From: an uncultured Pseudomonadota bacterium
GTDB taxonomy: Bacteria; Bdellovibrionota_B; Oligoflexia; Oligoflexales; CAILAO01
Assembly: GCA_903832105.1 (NCBI GenBank)
Contig: CAILAO010000363.1
Span: 1 to 12,692, forward strand
Direction: 5' to 3'
Length of the DNA: 12,692 nt
In this document: positions 1 to 7,363 of the stretch, one piece after another
Layout: the number at the start of each line of letters is the position of its first letter
Position numbering within the stretch: position 1 is the first letter of the stretch
Position numbers and translations under genes: made by a program
Notes under the pieces: model-generated
Told to the model about the DNA's origin: nothing
Seen by the model: only the letters and a program-made list of their open reading frames with translations
The model's database searches: none

Positions 1-276
1 CATCGTCTTCAACATCACGCACCCGCAGCAATCTAGTCCCTGAGCGTCTACGAAAAATGTATATTATTAGGCGGTTATATAGAATACCGCGTGAGAGTCA
101 AAGCTAAAGTTTTTAGAAAGAGATCACGTCAAAGTTATAAGTCGAAGATTAAGATAAAACCTAAGATTGACAAAGCTTTCAAGCCAATTTAGTACACACC
201 CTTAAACTTAGTTCAAACAAATTTTACGTGGCAAAAAATGCCATCTCCAACTATTAATGAATCTGGAGGAAAACCT
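1..276. other. Left-edge region without a supportable gene
   Basis: This is AT-rich sequence ahead of the cpdB-like gene. Short open stretches reach the left edge in two plus frames, ending at a TGA near 41 and a TAA near 108. Either could be the tail of an upstream gene, but they are too short to judge. A lysine/arginine-rich open stretch runs from about 37 to a TAG at 190 without a good start codon or ribosome site, so I do not call it a gene. The only other signal is a possible promoter, listed separately. Confidence 0.4.
167..195 (+). promoter_or_regulatory. Possible promoter of the cpdB-like gene
   Basis: A perfect -35 hexamer TTGACA lies at 167-172. With a 17-bp spacer the -10 position (190-195) reads TAGTAC, which matches the consensus at only three of six positions. 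Transcription would start near 202, about 75 nt before the chosen start codon. The strong -35 and correct spacing argue for it; the poor -10 argues against. Confidence 0.25.
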
Positions 277-2181
277 ATGTACCACTTCGGTCGCTTAGAG
301 AAAACGCTGCTTGCTGTATGTTTTTTTTGTTTCTTATCGCAGGAACTTTTTGGTCAAAATGGTCAAGGCACAGGTCAGGTCGTAATTATTTCTACGTCAG
401 ATCTTCATGGCTATGTCAGAAGCTATGACTACTATCGTGATCAATCGGTAGAAGACTATGGTTTTTCTAAAGCATCTTCGCTGATTAGGAAGCTAAAAAC
501 AGACTATCCCGACGCCTTCTTGGTCGATACTGGCGACACCATCCAAGGAAATCCTATGAGCGATGTGCACTATAAGTCTTTTTCAAACGGGCGAAAAGAG
601 CCCATTCCGATGATTAAAGCAATGAACCTTTTGAAATATGATGTCGCTGTTCCTGGGAATCATGATTTTAATTTTGGCCTTTCCTATCTTAAAAAGTCAA
701 TTAAAGAAGCTGAGTATCCCTATATCTGCGGCAACATATTCACCACGGATAAGAAAGGAAATCAAAATTTAAAAAGTCCCTTCCTCAGCGAATATAAGAT
801 TATTAAGAAAAAGATCGGCCAGAACACTGTCAATGTCGGATTCATCGGTTTTTCGCCTCCGGACATCGAAAAGTGGGATCGCCGTCACGTCAAGGATAAA
901 CTCGTCGTGAAAGATATTCTTGAAACAGCTAAGGTTCTGGTTCCAAAAATTAAAAAGAAAGGCGCTGATATCGTCATCGTTTTACTTCATGGCGGTATTG
1001 CCACCGGAGATTATAAAGCAAAAATGAACGACCCAGGATATCACCTTGCTCTTCTTGATGGAGTTGATGCTGTCGCAACCGGACATGCCCACCAGCTTTT
1101 TCCTGACCAAAAATTCTTTCAAAAAGGAAAGCCTGATAAAGAATTTGATCAAAAACAAGGAACGCTCCACGGAAAACCAGCCGTCATGCCTAATTACTGG
1201 GGAAGTCATGTCGGACTGATTAAGCTTAACTTAAAGAGGGAAAAGAACACCTGGAAAGTGCTCTCAGGTACTGGAGAAGCATTGCCTGTTAAATCTTACC
1301 CGGAAGATCCCGCGATCGTCGCAGCAACCCTAGCGGAACACCAAGCGACATTAGATTATGTTAGAACACCTATTGCGACACTTAAAACTCCCATTACAAG
1401 TTTTTTTTCGCGTTTAGCTGACACTGCCATCATTCACCTTATCAACAAAGCTCAAAGCACATACGTTAAGAAACGTATCGCGGCTGAAGAAGGTTCCCCC
1501 TATGCCGCGTTACCAATCTTATCCAGCGCAGCACCTTTTAGAAACGGTTTCGCTGGAAAAGATGACTACACCTTGATTAAGGCTGGCCCCATCGCAATTA
1601 AAGATATCGCCAATATCTATGTTTTTCCCAACACCATCGCAGCGGTTAAAGTCAATGGTGCTGGGCTAAAGGGTTGGCTGGAGCATGCGGCGAAAAACTT
1701 TGCCTCCATCGACTTTTCTAAAGAAGGAGCGGTCAATATAATTAATCCTCAATTTCAAGGATACAATTTTGACGTTATTGACGGAGTAACTTATAAAATA
1801 GATATTTCGAAACCCATCGGAGAACGCATCATTAATCTCTCATGGCAAGGAAAACCTGTCTCTCCTTCCATGGAATTTATCGTCGTCACGAATAACTATA
1901 GAGCCTTTGGTGGTGGATCATTTCCCGGTCTTGACGGATCAACAGTCGTATTTGAGGATTTAGTGGAAAATAGAGATGTCATACTAGAATACGTAAAAGC
2001 GGAAAAAGTTCTGGATATCACTGCTGATGATCACTGGTCCCTTGAAAAAATTTCGCCCAATAAGGTGCGGCTTTTTTACGAAACGAGCCCAGACGCAGTA
2101 GAATTCAGTCCTCCATGGATCAAAAAACCTACTAAATCAGAAAAAGATGAGACCTTATTAAAATTTTTCATTGACCTTTGA
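277..2181 (+). CDS. cpdB: Periplasmic 2',3'-cyclic-nucleotide 2'-phosphodiesterase/3'-nucleotidase (CpdB type)
   Basis: This is a 634-residue two-domain enzyme of the 5'-nucleotidase/CpdB family, which removes phosphate from 2',3'-cyclic nucleotides and 3'-nucleotides, for example after RNA breakdown, outside the cytoplasm. The ATG at 277 is preferred over one at 238 because a strong ribosome site (TGGAGGA, 264-270) precedes it and it starts a classic signal peptide: K/R-containing start, hydrophobic residues 10-20, likely cleavage after LFG (about residue 26). The metallophosphoesterase domain (about 34-330) shows the metal ligands in order: SDLHG (D42, H44), DTGD (D84, D87), GNHDFNFG (N128, H129), LLHGG (H238) and GHAH (H270, H272). 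The C-terminal 5'-nucleotidase domain has SSAAPFRNG (416-424), a YNFDVIDGVTY block (496-506) and TNNYRAFGGG (538-547), typical of CpdB rather than UshA. Its length is close to that of E. coli CpdB. The active-site GNHD replaces the commoner GNHE, a conservative change. The gene converges on an unrelated minus-strand unit 8 bp downstream. The family is clear; the exact substrate is inferred. Confidence 0.9.
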   Translation: MYHFGRLEKTLLAVCFFCFLSQELFGQNGQGTGQVVIISTSDLHGYVRSYDYYRDQSVEDYGFSKASSLIRKLKTDYPDAFLVDTGDTIQGNPMSDVHYKSFSNGRKEPIPMIKAMNLLKYDVAVPGNHDFNFGLSYLKKSIKEAEYPYICGNIFTTDKKGNQNLKSPFLSEYKIIKKKIGQNTVNVGFIGFSPPDIEKWDRRHVKDKLVVKDILETAKVLVPKIKKKGADIVIVLLHGGIATGDYKAKMNDPGYHLALLDGVDAVATGHAHQLFPDQKFFQKGKPDKEFDQKQGTLHGKPAVMPNYWGSHVGLIKLNLKREKNTWKVLSGTGEALPVKSYPEDPAIVAATLAEHQATLDYVRTPIATLKTPITSFFSRLADTAIIHLINKAQSTYVKKRIAAEEGSPYAALPILSSAAPFRNGFAGKDDYTLIKAGPIAIKDIANIYVFPNTIAAVKVNGAGLKGWLEHAAKNFASIDFSKEGAVNIINPQFQGYNFDVIDGVTYKIDISKPIGERIINLSWQGKPVSPSMEFIVVTNNYRAFGGGSFPGLDGSTVVFEDLVENRDVILEYVKAEKVLDITADDHWSLEKISPNKVRLFYETSPDAVEFSPPWIKKPTKSEKDETLLKFFIDL

Positions 2182-2189
2182 AGCTCTTT

Positions 2190-3755
2190 TTACCATTCCG
2201 TGATGATCAACTTTGTGTTTCCTTTGTCATTCCACAAAATTTGACCTGATGTGCGCTCCTCGATTTGATCTAAGCGTACCAAATCTTCTGGAATTCTTTC
2301 CAGATTGTATTTATAGGTCCCGGGTAAGAGGCGAAGAAATTTCTGAGTTCCATTGGGGGTCACGAATTCAGTCTCACTGGCAAGTAGTTTTAGTAAATAG
2401 ACGTCAGGATTTAAAAAGGCATCTTCCGTGGCAGAAGATGTCTTTTGATCCATGAGAATACAAGATGACGGTGCGTTAGCGCTATTGACCAACTTCAAAA
2501 GTGTCGCCACATTAAGTAGATTAGTCCGCTCGCCATACACCGGGTGCCAACAGGTTTTTTCAGAAAGATTTCTTTTCCATGAGGAAGAATTTTCAGCATT
2601 CTCAGAGTTAATCACCAGTTCTACTCCGTCACGAAGTATAGAAACTTCTATGGGTTTTATGAGAAGTTTGAGATGAATATCAGAGTTTGAGGCTTGTGGT
2701 GGTTTAAATTTCTGAGTAGGAATACGAAGCTGAAGGAGGCCTTTTTTAACACTCTTCTCATGAAACGTATTAAGCTCTCGTATTTCCGCTAGGGCATCTT
2801 TTAATCCAATATTAGCAGCGAGTCTCCTGGAAGCTCCGTCTTGGCTAGAGCATGCCGCTTTCTGCCACCTTCTCGCCGCAAACGAGAGAGGAAGCTCTGA
2901 TATCGCTGACTTTTGAAGTATATTACAAAAAGCATCGAAATCGATATAGCCGGGAAGTGAGGCATTTCGATCAAGCAGAGCTTCCGCCAACATTTCTGTT
3001 AGAGCTATCTTGCGCGACAAAATATAGGGATATCGTTGCCAGTTAAGAATCATATGCTTTTTTATGATTTTCAAAGAATCCAGCGTTAACTCTGAAGAGC
3101 CCTGTTGCAATGTACAAAACCAACCCGACTCCTCTGGTTCACCAAAAGAACAATCGGGCGCGATCCGTTCTAGAACGCTTCGCAGAGCAGTCTTAAACTC
3201 ATTCGCCACCTCAACTTTAACCGGCTGACTTCCACTAGTTGAGTGACAGGCTTGTTCAAGCGTCCTTTTAAAGAGGTCTGGTTCATCCTGAAGGGAGATC
3301 AAGATACTTTGTTGATCTATGGACACTTCTAGTTGATCTAATGTCGATTGAATGGGAAGCGCAAAATGCGCGGAAAACTGCCCAAAAATCGAATTCAAAA
3401 AAACCTGGAAACGTAACTTATCACTCCCACAGCTAGCACGATCCACGAGGGAAATTGGAAAATCTTTTGATTCGTCTTTCGAAGATGTCACTAACCACAA
3501 ATGATCACGAAAAAGATTCGCTCGAAGGAGAGTTGCAGCGCTAGAATCGTCCTTTTCATTGCCAAGACTATCGTCAGCCAATTCGGGTAACTGCTCGGAG
3601 GCACTTGTTGATTCAGAGCGTACACGACAATTTGTAAAGGAAAGGAAAAGAAACAGCACACTACCCGCAAAAACCATGCAAAAAGAAATCTGCCTGATTG
3701 AAAGCAAGTGTTTAATAAAGCGCAATGTCCTGAACCGCGAGGTCGACTGTTTCAT
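2190..3755 (-). CDS. Exported or membrane-anchored protein of unknown function, cysteine-containing
   Basis: I do not recognise this 521-residue protein. The ATG at 3755 is chosen over a TTG at 3788. An internal ATG at 3677, just past the upstream stop codon, is a third option. The N terminus is basic (about ten K/R in the first 21 residues), followed by a hydrophobic segment at about 25-42 that ends SFTNC. The cysteine at 43 suggests a lipoprotein, but Asn at -1 does not fit a normal lipobox, so a signal anchor is equally possible. The rest looks like soluble extracytoplasmic protein with at least eight further cysteines, many Ser/Glu/Leu, and no long repeats or recognisable catalytic motif. 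The last 60 residues (LLPGTYKYNLE, ending in LIITEW) look beta-rich. The start overlaps the 3' end of the tail-tube-like gene by 44 bp in another frame, so the two are probably translationally coupled and may act together. The coding call rests on the long open frame and this arrangement; function is unknown. Confidence 0.75.
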   Translation of the reverse strand: MKQSTSRFRTLRFIKHLLSIRQISFCMVFAGSVLFLFLSFTNCRVRSESTSASEQLPELADDSLGNEKDDSSAATLLRANLFRDHLWLVTSSKDESKDFPISLVDRASCGSDKLRFQVFLNSIFGQFSAHFALPIQSTLDQLEVSIDQQSILISLQDEPDLFKRTLEQACHSTSGSQPVKVEVANEFKTALRSVLERIAPDCSFGEPEESGWFCTLQQGSSELTLDSLKIIKKHMILNWQRYPYILSRKIALTEMLAEALLDRNASLPGYIDFDAFCNILQKSAISELPLSFAARRWQKAACSSQDGASRRLAANIGLKDALAEIRELNTFHEKSVKKGLLQLRIPTQKFKPPQASNSDIHLKLLIKPIEVSILRDGVELVINSENAENSSSWKRNLSEKTCWHPVYGERTNLLNVATLLKLVNSANAPSSCILMDQKTSSATEDAFLNPDVYLLKLLASETEFVTPNGTQKFLRLLPGTYKYNLERIPEDLVRLDQIEERTSGQILWNDKGNTKLIITEW

Positions 3756-4191
3756 GGAATCCGCCCACTGCTGGATTTGAAGCTTCAACCATCCATGTCA
3801 GCGGATGGCATGAGCGAAGCACATAACGTGAAATTTCGTTTCCGTTTGCATCTTCCATAACAAGGTGAAGATCTTTAAGTCCTAAACGATTCTCAAGAGT
3901 CTTTTTTGCCCAAAAATACAAGCTTGGCTCTGTGACAAAATCGCGAGTGAGACGCATTGTCTTAAAAGTCTTATCCCTCAATATTTGGTCGGTAACTTGA
4001 CCGGCAGATCGATCGAGTTCTCTAAGCTCCTCAAAAGAACCGTAGTTAACCCCATCAATCTCTACATAAGCCTTGAGTTTATGGTTTGAAAAACTCGCAG
4101 GCACTTGTTTCGTTAACACAAGGGGGATGAATAACACCAACCCTAAACACGAGCGCCTCAACCAGTTTCTGCTCACTGCAACGCTTCTCAT
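3712..4191 (-). CDS. Exported protein with a T4 gp19-like (phage tail-tube) domain
   Basis: This 159-residue protein has residues 1-34 forming a textbook signal peptide: RSVAVSRNWLRR, then hydrophobic LGLVLFIPLVL, then VPA as likely cleavage site. The mature part follows the layout of the T4 gp19-like tail-tube family: a first strand AYVEIDGVNYGSFEEL, a central MRLTRDFVTEPSLYFWAK like the family's 'LxRGxTxxxxLWxW' block, then LVMEDANGNEISRYVLRSCHPLTW and a closing strand ETVDLAVQDI, matching 'VxRWxLxNAWPxKW...AIExLELxHE'. Tail-tube proteins stack into rings in phage tails and contractile injection systems and normally lack signal peptides. The frame extends to an ATG at 4281, but the start at 4191 is preferred: it begins at the signal peptide, an AAGGA site lies about 13 nt upstream, and a candidate promoter at 4286-4294 would exclude the longer form. 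The family assignment is made by eye. No sheath, baseplate or spike gene is nearby. Confidence 0.65.
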   Translation of the reverse strand: MRSVAVSRNWLRRSCLGLVLFIPLVLTKQVPASFSNHKLKAYVEIDGVNYGSFEELRELDRSAGQVTDQILRDKTFKTMRLTRDFVTEPSLYFWAKKTLENRLGLKDLHLVMEDANGNEISRYVLRSCHPLTWMVEASNPAVGGFHETVDLAVQDIALY

Positions 4192-4285
4192 GATTGTTTC
4201 GATGTCCTTTAAAAATATCATCATCTGTGCGATCTGTTGGGGAAAGAGTTTCCTAATCGCCAACACTTTATAAATATTCATATTA

Positions 4286-4294
4286 ATAATAGCA
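4286..4294 (-). promoter_or_regulatory. Possible extended -10 promoter of the tail-tube-like operon
   Basis: Read on the minus strand, this is TGC followed by TATTAT, an extended -10 element (TGnTATAAT type, one mismatch). No convincing -35 is present. Transcription would begin near 4279, giving an untranslated leader of about 90 nt to the ATG at 4191. The divergent mnmG promoter lies about 75 bp away. Confidence 0.3.
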
Positions 4295-4360
4295 CACTGG
4301 GAACAATACTCATACTAATTTTAGGACAAAAAATCAGAACAGACATCGGTGACTTCTTCA

Positions 4361-4369
4361 TGCTATAAG
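4361..4369 (+). promoter_or_regulatory. Possible extended -10 promoter of mnmG
   Basis: TGC followed by TATAAG matches the extended -10 pattern TGnTATAAT with one mismatch. The -35 region is poor, as is tolerated for this promoter type. The start site would lie near 4376, leaving a leader of only about 15 nt that still contains the whole ribosome site (GAGGAGA, 4381-4387). Confidence 0.35.
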
Positions 4370-4390
4370 ACGTCTCTCCAGAGGAGACTT

Positions 4391-6268
4391 ATGAATGCTT
4401 ACGACGTCATTGTCATTGGTGGGGGACACGCTGGTGTTGAGGCCGCCCTTGCGTCCGCAAGAATTGGCGCAAAAACCCTGCTGATCACGATGTCTCTCGA
4501 TAGAGTCTCCGTAATGAGTTGTAACCCGGCCATAGGGGGAACAGCTAAAGGACATCTTGTTAAAGAGATCGACGCTCTTGGTGGGGAAATGGCGAAAGCC
4601 ATTGATGCTACCGGAATTCAGTTTAGAACGTTAAATAGGAAAAAGGGTCCTGCCGTCTGGTCTTCTCGCGCTCAGGCCGATATGGATCGATACTCTGCAT
4701 ACATGAAACAAGTTATTGCCAATGAGGACAATCTTCACGTACGACAGGATACAGTTGAGAATTTGATCATCGATTCAGGAAAAGCAAAAGGCGTAAGATC
4801 ACGTAATTTCGGTGATATGTATGGAGAAGCGATAGTCCTTTGCTCGGGAACTTTTTTAAATGGAGTCATTCATATTGGCTTAAATCATTTTCCAGCAGGC
4901 CGAGCGGGTGACCCTCCCTCCACAGTTCTTGCTGACAACCTTAAAACACTAGGGTTTCGAGTCGGCCGATTAAAAACTGGGACCACGCCTAGACTGGACC
5001 GTAAATCGATCAACTGGAATATTTTAGAGGAACAGCACTCAGATCCGGAAATTATTCCATTTAGTTTTTCAACCGATGCCATCACACAGCCACTCGTTGC
5101 TTGTCACATCACGCACACCAACGAAAAAACTCACGATGTTATAAGAAGTTATCTTGGAGAATCACCCCTCTACAGCGGCCGCATAACCGGCGTTGGTCCT
5201 CGTTACTGTCCATCCATCGAGGACAAGGTGGTAAAGTTTCCTGAAAAAACGGCGCATCAAATCTTTCTCGAACCCCAAGGGTATCACTCACGAGAGATCT
5301 ATCCCAACGGACTTTCGACGTCGCTACCTCTTGCCGCACAGATCGCTTACATCAAAACTTTGAGAGGCTTGGAAAAGGCTGAGATCATTCGCCCGGGTTA
5401 TGGCATTGAATATGACTTTGTCGACCCCACTGAGCTTCGAGCATCCTTGGAAACAAAAAAAATCGAAGGGCTTTTCTTTGCTGGTCAGATCAACGGGACA
5501 ACCGGCTATGAAGAAGCTGCCGCTCAAGGTCTCATTGCGGGAATTAACGCAGCCCTGAAGGTGGCTGCCAAGGAACCTCTTGTTTTGTCAAGAACGTCGT
5601 CTTATCTTGGTGTATTAATTGACGATTTGACTACAAAGGGGACTCAGGAACCTTATCGCATGTTCACATCCCGAGCAGAGTACCGACTATTCCTTCGTGA
5701 AGACAATGCAGATGTCCGCCTGTCTGAGATTGGGCTGAAGATCGGACTCGTTAATAAGTTCGATTTTGATAAATTTCTCCTACGGATGAGTCAAATTAGT
5801 GAGGCTCGCGAATATTTGAAAACTCACTCCTTAAAGAACGAAAACATCCCCGATGATCTTGTCGAAGGAAAAGATATTAAAGACAATAGGGGAACAAAAC
5901 TCGAAAATCTCCTGAAGAGGCCCTCGTTTAATTTCGAAAAACTCGTGGAACACGTTCCGTTTTTCCGTTCGTTCTCAAAAAACATTCTGAGGCGATTAGA
6001 AATTGAAGTGAAATATGAAGGATATATTAACCGCGAACTACGTTCCATGACTGATGTTGATCGTTTGGAAAAGATTAAACTGCCGCAGGCTTTCCCCTAC
6101 GCAAAACTGCCGGGGCTAAGCCGTGAAGTTGTTGAGAAACTTAACAAGCATCAGCCAGAAACGTTGGGACAAGCCTCTCGAATTAGCGGGATTACTCCAG
6201 CCGCTATACAAATCATAAAAATATACCTTCGAAATAGTAAAGGTGTTGTCTCAAAGGCGTTTCAATAA
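4391..6268 (+). CDS. mnmG: tRNA uridine-5-carboxymethylaminomethyl(34) synthesis enzyme MnmG (GidA)
   Basis: MnmG is the FAD-dependent partner of the GTPase MnmE. Together they add a carboxymethylaminomethyl (or aminomethyl) group to wobble uridine 34 of tRNAs that read codons ending in A or G. The protein is 625 residues, close to the 629 of E. coli. The ATG at 4391 is chosen because GAGGAGA precedes it by a few bases and it starts directly with the FAD-binding Rossmann motif VIVIGGGHAGVEAA (6-19); an ATG at 4349 would add 14 unlikely residues. Family blocks are all present: SCNPAIGG with conserved C44, KGHLVKEIDALGG (53-65), GTFLNGVIHIG (153-163), GRLKTGTTPR (192-201), PRYCPSIEDK with the second conserved C273, FAGQINGTTGYEEAA (363-377) and TKGTQEPYRMFTSRAEYR (415-432). 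The helical C-terminal domain that contacts MnmE and tRNA contains KYEGYI (541-546). The usual neighbours rsmG, parA and parB are absent here. thyX follows 100 bp downstream. Confidence 0.97.
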   Translation: MNAYDVIVIGGGHAGVEAALASARIGAKTLLITMSLDRVSVMSCNPAIGGTAKGHLVKEIDALGGEMAKAIDATGIQFRTLNRKKGPAVWSSRAQADMDRYSAYMKQVIANEDNLHVRQDTVENLIIDSGKAKGVRSRNFGDMYGEAIVLCSGTFLNGVIHIGLNHFPAGRAGDPPSTVLADNLKTLGFRVGRLKTGTTPRLDRKSINWNILEEQHSDPEIIPFSFSTDAITQPLVACHITHTNEKTHDVIRSYLGESPLYSGRITGVGPRYCPSIEDKVVKFPEKTAHQIFLEPQGYHSREIYPNGLSTSLPLAAQIAYIKTLRGLEKAEIIRPGYGIEYDFVDPTELRASLETKKIEGLFFAGQINGTTGYEEAAAQGLIAGINAALKVAAKEPLVLSRTSSYLGVLIDDLTTKGTQEPYRMFTSRAEYRLFLREDNADVRLSEIGLKIGLVNKFDFDKFLLRMSQISEAREYLKTHSLKNENIPDDLVEGKDIKDNRGTKLENLLKRPSFNFEKLVEHVPFFRSFSKNILRRLEIEVKYEGYINRELRSMTDVDRLEKIKLPQAFPYAKLPGLSREVVEKLNKHQPETLGQASRISGITPAAIQIIKIYLRNSKGVVSKAFQ

Positions 6269-6296
6269 TTTTAGGGCGATCCATATCCTTTTCAGA

Positions 6297-6325
6297 TTGC
6301 AAACAGAGCCTGATCCCGGTAGAAG
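6297..6325 (+). promoter_or_regulatory. Possible promoter of thyX
   Basis: TTGCAA (6297-6302) and TAGAAG (6320-6325) each match the sigma70 hexamers at four of six positions and are 17 bp apart. The start would lie near 6332, about 37 nt before the thyX ATG. This is weak but well placed in the 100-bp gap after mnmG. A 12-bp AT-rich palindrome (GTTTTTAAAAAC, 6335-6346) follows directly. Confidence 0.3.
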
Positions 6326-6368
6326 TTAGTAAGAGTTTTTAAAAACCTCAAATTAGTTGAGAAATATT

Positions 6369-7139
6369 ATGGAAAACAAAGGATTATCAGATAGTTCCAA
6401 CTCGTCGACTTGTAGATCAGGCCGTGAAAAATTTTTGTGCCGCATCGACGTTGATGATGGCTATATTCAGCTTGTTGATTTTATGGGCAAGGGAGATTTA
6501 GCGGTCGTTAATGCAGCGAGAGTGTCGTTTGGCAAACGAAAAGAAGTCATGGACGATTCTGATATAGTTCTCATCAACTACTTGGCTAAACATAAACACA
6601 TGAGTCCTTTTAGACATATGCAATTTACTTTTTTGATCCACACCTCTGAAGTCGTCTGTAGACAGCTTTATAAGCATCAGGTTGGTTGTGGGTTTACCTC
6701 TGGGGAATTTCGAGAAGCTGCGACCGTGTGGAACGAGATCTCTGGTCGGTATGTTGAATTCGGAAATGAGTTTCACCATGTCACTAAGTTTCGAAAACAA
6801 CACCCTTCAAATAAACAAGGATCCCTCCCAGATTCAGTCATTGAGGACAATCCTGAAGCCCTTGCCATCTACCAAAATTCTCTCAAAGCATCCTATGAAG
6901 CCTATGAAAAACTTTTAAAAATTGGTGTCTGCAGGGAACAAGCACGTCTCGTTCTTCCGGTGAGTTTTATGAACACTTTAACAATGACTGCATCCCTTGA
7001 AGCTGTCGTCAATTTCATTCGCTTGAGGGATCATGAAGGTGCTCAGTGGGAAATTCGAAAACTTGCGCGAGCCATGAAGGAACTCGTGACGCCAATCTGT
7101 CCTGTTTCACTTGCCGCTCTCATAGGAGAGCAAAACTAA
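6369..7139 (+). CDS. thyX: Flavin-dependent thymidylate synthase ThyX
   Basis: ThyX makes dTMP from dUMP using methylene-tetrahydrofolate as methyl donor and NADPH-reduced FAD, instead of the dihydrofolate-producing ThyA route. The protein is 256 residues from the ATG at 6369; a TTG four codons upstream is less likely. The ribosome site is weak (GAGA about 8 nt upstream). The first 20 or so residues are low-complexity Ser/Asn-rich and probably disordered. Family features include HKHMSPFRHMQFTF (75-88, the 'H..SPFEH..FTF' block), SEVVCRQLYKHQVG (93-106), WNEISGRY (121-128) and the dUMP/FAD-binding C-terminal block CREQARLVLP (188-197) with AQWEIRKLAR (225-234). The signature RHRxxSxNExSxRY is altered: it begins KHQ, and about 13 extra residues (from C107 to about T119) separate this from NExSxRY. 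The identity is firm because the flanking blocks are intact. The gene stands alone between mnmG and ftsA, probably with its own promoter. Confidence 0.93.
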   Translation: MENKGLSDSSNSSTCRSGREKFLCRIDVDDGYIQLVDFMGKGDLAVVNAARVSFGKRKEVMDDSDIVLINYLAKHKHMSPFRHMQFTFLIHTSEVVCRQLYKHQVGCGFTSGEFREAATVWNEISGRYVEFGNEFHHVTKFRKQHPSNKQGSLPDSVIEDNPEALAIYQNSLKASYEAYEKLLKIGVCREQARLVLPVSFMNTLTMTASLEAVVNFIRLRDHEGAQWEIRKLARAMKELVTPICPVSLAALIGEQN

Positions 7140-7157
7140 GTCGTTACAACGCTTTTT

Positions 7158-7181
7158 AACAAGCAAAGTTTGTTTTTTTTT
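7158..7181 (+). terminator. Weak candidate intrinsic terminator after thyX
   Basis: A 5-bp AT-rich stem (AACAA at 7158-7162 with TTGTT at 7170-7174, 7-nt loop) runs into a run of nine T's (7173-7181), 18 nt after the thyX stop. The T-run is convincing but the stem is weak, so termination may be inefficient. Confidence 0.3.
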
Positions 7182-7363
7182 CGAAAAATTAAAAAATGGT
7201 CTGCGAGCGTTTTTTGACTCTCAAGTGTTTTTTAGTCCACCGAATACACTGTCAGACAATGATCCGAACGATGTGAATTGTGGTGTATGTTGTCATTTTG
7301 ATTTAGAATAATAAAAAAGGGACTGATAATTAAATCGCAGCCAAGACCGATGGGACCTAAAAG
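7182..7363 (+). promoter_or_regulatory. Upstream region of ftsA
   Basis: About 180 bp separate the thyX terminator candidate from ftsA. I see no convincing promoter: a TTGTCA at 7290-7295 has no -10 at proper spacing, although TAGAATAATAA follows at 7304-7314. A nested inverted repeat, ATACAC (7244-7249) with GTGTAT (7283-7288) enclosing ACAAT (7256-7260) with ATTGT (7277-7281), could form a structured element. The ribosome site of ftsA is poor (GGGA about 8 nt upstream), suggesting modest FtsA synthesis. Confidence 0.3.

Noticed and set aside
37..192. Lysine-rich open stretch before the cpdB-like gene as a small basic protein
   Set aside because: No ATG and no ribosome site; the composition is what AT-rich noncoding sequence gives by chance.
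3712..4281. Tail-tube-like gene as part of a prophage or contractile injection cluster
   Set aside because: No other phage, sheath, baseplate, integrase or spike gene lies in the window, and the protein has an export signal.
4372..4388. GTCTC...GAGAC inverted repeat over the mnmG ribosome site, as a possible RNA switch
   Set aside because: Only five base pairs, and the best promoter candidate would start transcription near 4376, inside the left arm, so most transcripts would lack it.
6498..6803. 101-codon minus-strand open frame inside thyX
   Set aside because: Antisense shadow; the thyX frame is confirmed by conserved blocks.
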